Below, piece after piece: positions 60,792 through 64,000 of a stretch of DNA of 64,000 nt (positions are counted from its first letter, which is position 1; every line of letters starts with the position of its first letter). This DNA is from Trematomus loennbergii. Taxonomy: Eukaryota > Chordata > Actinopteri > Perciformes > Nototheniidae. The stretch covers positions 1 through 64,000 of the forward strand of contig JAAOOA010000445.1 in assembly GCA_012861695.1 (NCBI GenBank), in the 5' to 3' direction. Both the position numbers and the translations under genes were made by a program. Under the pieces are notes generated by a model. It did no database searches and was not told the DNA's origin. It saw only the letters and a program-made list of their open reading frames with translations.

Positions 60792-61885
60792 TAGGGATGG
60801 GTACCGAGCCCCGGTATTAAACGGGCCCCGGGGCTGAATTATTAAAGACCGTGGTACCGTTAAGCTCCGAGGTTATCGGCCTTTTTATCGGTACTGTAGA
60901 CATGTAAAAAATATGTCATGTGTATTATTGCTACACAAACATTATATTGCAGTTTTAGTGTCGCCAACTCCGTTTCTAACATGCAAAATGCGTCATTTTT
61001 AGTATTTTCGATAACTCCAATCCAGACTCTCTCTCGCCTGCTTGCGAGGGGGCGGGGCAGTTTACACACACGCAGCTGCTACATGCAGCAACACACACAC
61101 ACACAGCTGCTACATGCAGCACACACACACACACAGCTGCTACATGCAGCAACACACACACACGGAGGAGATGGCGGAGAGAACTAGGCGCTCCGAGGTG
61201 TGGTTAAACTTTACCCGTCTCGCTCGTTGCCTAAAGTGCAATAAGAGTTTAGCATGTAAGGGCGGTAACACAGCAATATGTCTAAACATCTTGCAAAAGT
61301 GCACCATATTCAGACGGAGAAATGCACCGGGTTCGACTGTCTTTCTAGCAGCTCTGTAGCCCCATCCACGAGTAACGTTTCCACGTCAGTATATTATGTA
61401 TGCTAGCAGCATCACACGGAGCTAACTCAATGATACAAACATGGGTTAATGATTAGAGGAACTGAGTTATTTTATTTTGTTAAAGTTTCAGCTATTCTGT
61501 TTACAGTTCTGTCATCAGATTATTTAATACGATTTGTTAAAACGTTGTTTCTTTTGATGTGAAATATTATGTATTTAATTTAAATAAAAAGCAATGTTAG
61601 TTTTGTTCACAATTTGTTTATTTTCATTTTTCATTTAATCGTTTATTTGAATAGGGACAATGCACATTAATGAACACTTTAGACAAATAATGCTTCAAGT
61701 GTAAAAATGCCGGATTTTTGCTTTGAGCTCATTTCCATCCGTAGTCCCTGACATACAACATATAGTTAGTTTACCTAATTTCTCTCTCCAAAAGAACCGA
61801 TAAAAGTACCGTTAAAAGACCGGACCGATAAGCGGTATCGATAAAAGTAGTAGTACCGTTAAAACCTTAACGATACCCATCCCTA
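60792..61885 (+). mobile_element. hAT element carrying only a BED-finger exon (1094 bp)
   Basis: The ends are TAGGGATGGGTACCG and CGATACCCATCCCTA, with a perfect 8-bp duplication CAGTTAAC at 60784-60791 and 61886-61893. It lies in the intron upstream of zinc-finger copy C. The equivalent sequence of copy A (GTGTTAACTCTATATG, about 2686) is uninterrupted. Only the first exon of a transposase is present. Confidence 0.9.
61171..61406 (+). pseudogene. BED zinc-finger exon of hAT transposase (ZBED-like N-terminus)
   Basis: It starts MAERTRRSEVWLNFTRL. The BED pattern is W-x2-F, CLKC, GGNTA, then after a frameshift near 61282 MSKHLAKVHHIQTEK, giving C-x2-C and H-x4-H. BED fingers bind DNA for hAT transposases. 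The frame ends at 61406 with no catalytic domain. A triplicated ACACAGCTGCTACATGCAGC repeat lies just upstream at 61060-61155. Confidence 0.7.
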
Positions 61886-61893
61886 CAGTTAAC

Positions 61894-62434
61894 ACAATAA
61901 TTTATTATGATGCAGTAAAAAAAACGAGTGAAACACGGGAGAGCTGGAGCTTGATGGCAAACACTGAAGGTTTATTATGAAGTTACGGTCGGAGAATTGA
62001 CAAAAACATGTGCTGCAGACACGAGGTGACACAGAGGTTGCCGACCAACTCTGAAGATCTCTCCCCCAGTCCCATGTATTTAGCTCTGAGAGAATAATCA
62101 ACATGCTGCATAACATCTTAAGGCCGCTACACACCCACCTGAGACCAAAGAACGCGTACCGAAGGCGTCCCGACTTTTACGTCATCTACGTCGCCTGCGT
62201 CAGCTACGCCGCCCGCCTACGAACACACCGCAAATAATTCAGTCGACGAGTGAAATTCTCGGCATGACGTTAGACCCTTTCGTCCTCTAATCTGCCTAGA
62301 GAATTCGGGTGTATTTTACTGTTTGTTGTTTACGTGCCTCCCAGCGACAGAGCGTCAATGGCAGCCGGCTCCATCGCTGACCGTGTTCACGAGCTGCAAC
62401 TCAGCCGCCCCGATGCACCGGCAATAGTGCTCGG
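61894..62434. other. Interval with possible DNA-element end, no confirmed gene
   Basis: 62123 begins GGCCGCTACACACCCACCTG, which looks like a DNA-transposon end. A short frame MAAGSIADRVHELQLSRP begins at 62359 and is cut by the hAT MITE. I do not recognise it. Confidence 0.35.
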
Positions 62435-62743
62435 TAGGGCTGTGCAATTAATCGTATTTTAATCTCGATTACGATTTTGGCTTGCAACGATTACGAAACA
62501 AGGTAATCGAAATAAAACGATTATTTTTATTTAAAAAAAAAAATGCAATTTTTATTTTTTTTATTGGTTTTTCAGTCGAATTATACTTAAAGTTCAGGGT
62601 AATCAACTGTTAAAAACATACTGTTCACATTTATTTTTCAATAAATGGATGTTTTCAAAGTAATCGTTTTTAATAATCGTGATATCAATTATTGACCAAA
62701 ATAATCGTGATTATGATTTTTGCCATAATCGCACAAGCGCTAT
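62435..62743. mobile_element. hAT MITE, copy 2 (related to 31597-32076)
   Basis: It starts TAGGGCTGTGCAATTAATCG. The right end is decayed (ATCGCACAAGCGCTA). Flanks GTGCTCGG and ATGCTTGG may be a worn 8-bp duplication. Confidence 0.75.
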
Positions 62744-62815
62744 GCTTGGGGACATGAAGCAATGTCGCCTGGACACTGTGTTACCTTGGTTTCCAACAGT
62801 ATGTTGGGATCACAC

Positions 62816-62850
62816 TAGGGCTGTACCCGAATATCCGTTCGTTGGAGATT
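62816..62850. mobile_element. hAT end fragment (TAGGGCTGTACCCGAATATC)
   Basis: A single hAT-type left end. No partner end was found. Confidence 0.4.
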
Positions 62851-63119
62851 CACTGCTTCCTGCTTCTTACAGTGCAGACGTTTTTCTGCTTGCTCTTGCC
62901 TCTGCTTACTTTTTGATGCTGATTTTCCTATTTTTCTTTTCTGATAACTTCGAGCAGCGGCTCCTGGACATTAACTTATCACTGGGACAGTTTTATTCTT
63001 CGTAAATAGATGAAGGGTTTCAGCCATATTTCAATATTTTTACGACGACCTCACTCCTACAGTAGCGTGGCCTAACAACAGCTAAAGCCTGGTACTGCAT
63101 GCTATTTAGCTAGTTAGCA

Positions 63120-63420
63120 GCAAAATGCCTCTGCTCTCTACAGATCACTTCCACAAAATTCTACAGAAGATGGCAGTGTTGGAAATGAACACCCGTGGAC
63201 AGCTGCTAAAGGGAGAACTACAACAATCCTCCTAAACCACCAAGTGTGCCAATCCAGAACAGATACGCTCCACTGACACAGAACCGGAGATCTCTTTCTG
63301 ATGAGCTGGATAACCTGTCCTCTTCACACAGCAGGGTAAGGACCAATAGCTACTCCAAAAGTAAAAGGCTAGAGGGAAAGCTAACGACTAGGCCTGAAAA
63401 CTCTGATTGTGGGTGACTCC
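63120..63420 (+). pseudogene. LINE ORF1 fragment, internally deleted
   Basis: It reads TDHFHKILQKMAVLEMNT, then jumps to PSVPIQNRYAPLTQN-coding DNA in a shifted frame. It is related to 22229-21600 on the other strand, with the middle of ORF1 missing. Confidence 0.6.
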
Positions 63421-64000
63421 TGCTGTAAGAGATGTAAAATGCATTCACTACTACTTACATTTAATATCTAACTCCTTCAGCCTACTTTCAGCTGCACAAA
63501 CCATTCCCTATTAACTTACTCAGCTATTTCAGGACATTGAGGCTATACATGTTTGTTTATAACCTTTTTTAAACCTTTTTCTTTTAACTATTAGGTTCAA
63601 GGTTCTTTACAGATGTGGATGTGTGATGTGAAATATAATCAAGTGTTAAATCAGACTTTAGTTCCACCTGGAGTAAATTCACAAGCTACCCTGCAGTATA
63701 CAAAGTCATTCAAACTAGCTGCACCTTTACCACTTTGAGAACACTTTCATGATCAATCAAGACAACTCAATACAACCGACAGACAACAACAAAACAAATG
63801 TACAGCTACTACGTAGGTTCATAGCAGAGGTGAGAAGTAACTAAGTACATTTACTCAAGAACTTAAGATTCCAGTCTACGAGAATCTTAGGTTATATACG
63901 TGTTAGAGCCAGTATTTTTTGTTTTCATAAGAAAGGCCACCTAATTGTGACGTCTGTAGTCAACACACTATAAAAGACTACAATTCCCACAGCGCCTGCT
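63195..64000 (+). repeat. Inverted copy of 21042-21840, running off the window
   Basis: Near-identical reverse complement, including the LINE ORF1 end, the CACTACTACTTACATTTAAT segment and the AAGTAACTAAGTACATTTAC segment. Confidence 0.85.

Noticed and set aside
62679..63005. 108-codon + ORF with hydrophobic middle
   Set aside because: It starts inside a hAT MITE and has no recognisable domain.

Overview
The window looks like vertebrate, almost certainly ray-finned fish, nuclear DNA. It is AT-rich and mosaic, has spliced exons with GT/AG borders, and is packed with fish-type repeats: L2 and I-clade LINEs, hAT, Harbinger and TTAA-target DNA elements, solo LTRs, long microsatellites, and C2H2 zinc-finger arrays with the [16 protein letters not shown] linker pattern. 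I cannot fix the species; a percomorph-like teleost is a guess. No bacterial genes, tRNA, rRNA or CRISPR array were recognised.

Only two kinds of host gene are visible, and all copies look broken. (1) Remnants of gpn1 (GPN-loop GTPase 1) lie on the + strand in colinear order: a first exon ending MAGSRTTTFVQ at 20547-20710, a second exon with [11 protein letters not shown] at 53096-53188, and a probable last exon at 55379-55485 with a poly(A) signal at 55710. The P-loop Gly and Lys are lost, an I-clade LINE sits exactly at the start codon, a CA repeat replaces the end of exon 2, and the middle exons were not found. (2) Three paralogous C2H2 zinc-finger cassettes lie at 2753-3671 (+), 32933-34898 (+) and 60725-59707 (-). 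Each carries the same 3' tail, and each is split by frameshifts.

Layout: 1-8561 holds zinc-finger copy A, its duplicated flanks and an L2 LINE, with hAT, TTAA and fold-back insertions. 8562-17215 is a tandem array of ~147-bp units interrupted by a 4-kb Harbinger element. 17316-20533 is an I-clade LINE lacking its reverse transcriptase. 20547-23150 is gpn1 exon 1 plus LINE debris. 23214-27202 is a second, inverted and almost identical 4-kb Harbinger element. 28631-29818 is a Harbinger transposase pseudogene. 29833-32084 holds TTAA and hAT elements. 32440-40552 repeats the zinc-finger plus L2 block of the left end, with two different solo LTRs. 40855-43318 is repeat debris with a third solo LTR. 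43319-52784 is a set of Helitron-like elements, one carrying a 5.2-kb GA-rich minisatellite. 53096-55725 holds the gpn1 remnants. 56369-61893 is zinc-finger copy C with three DNA-element insertions. 61894-64000 is further repeat debris, ending in an inverted copy of 21042-21840.

The most useful property of the window is that its paralogous blocks act as each other's empty sites. Insertion points, target duplications and relative order can be read directly from the sequence for at least seven transposons.
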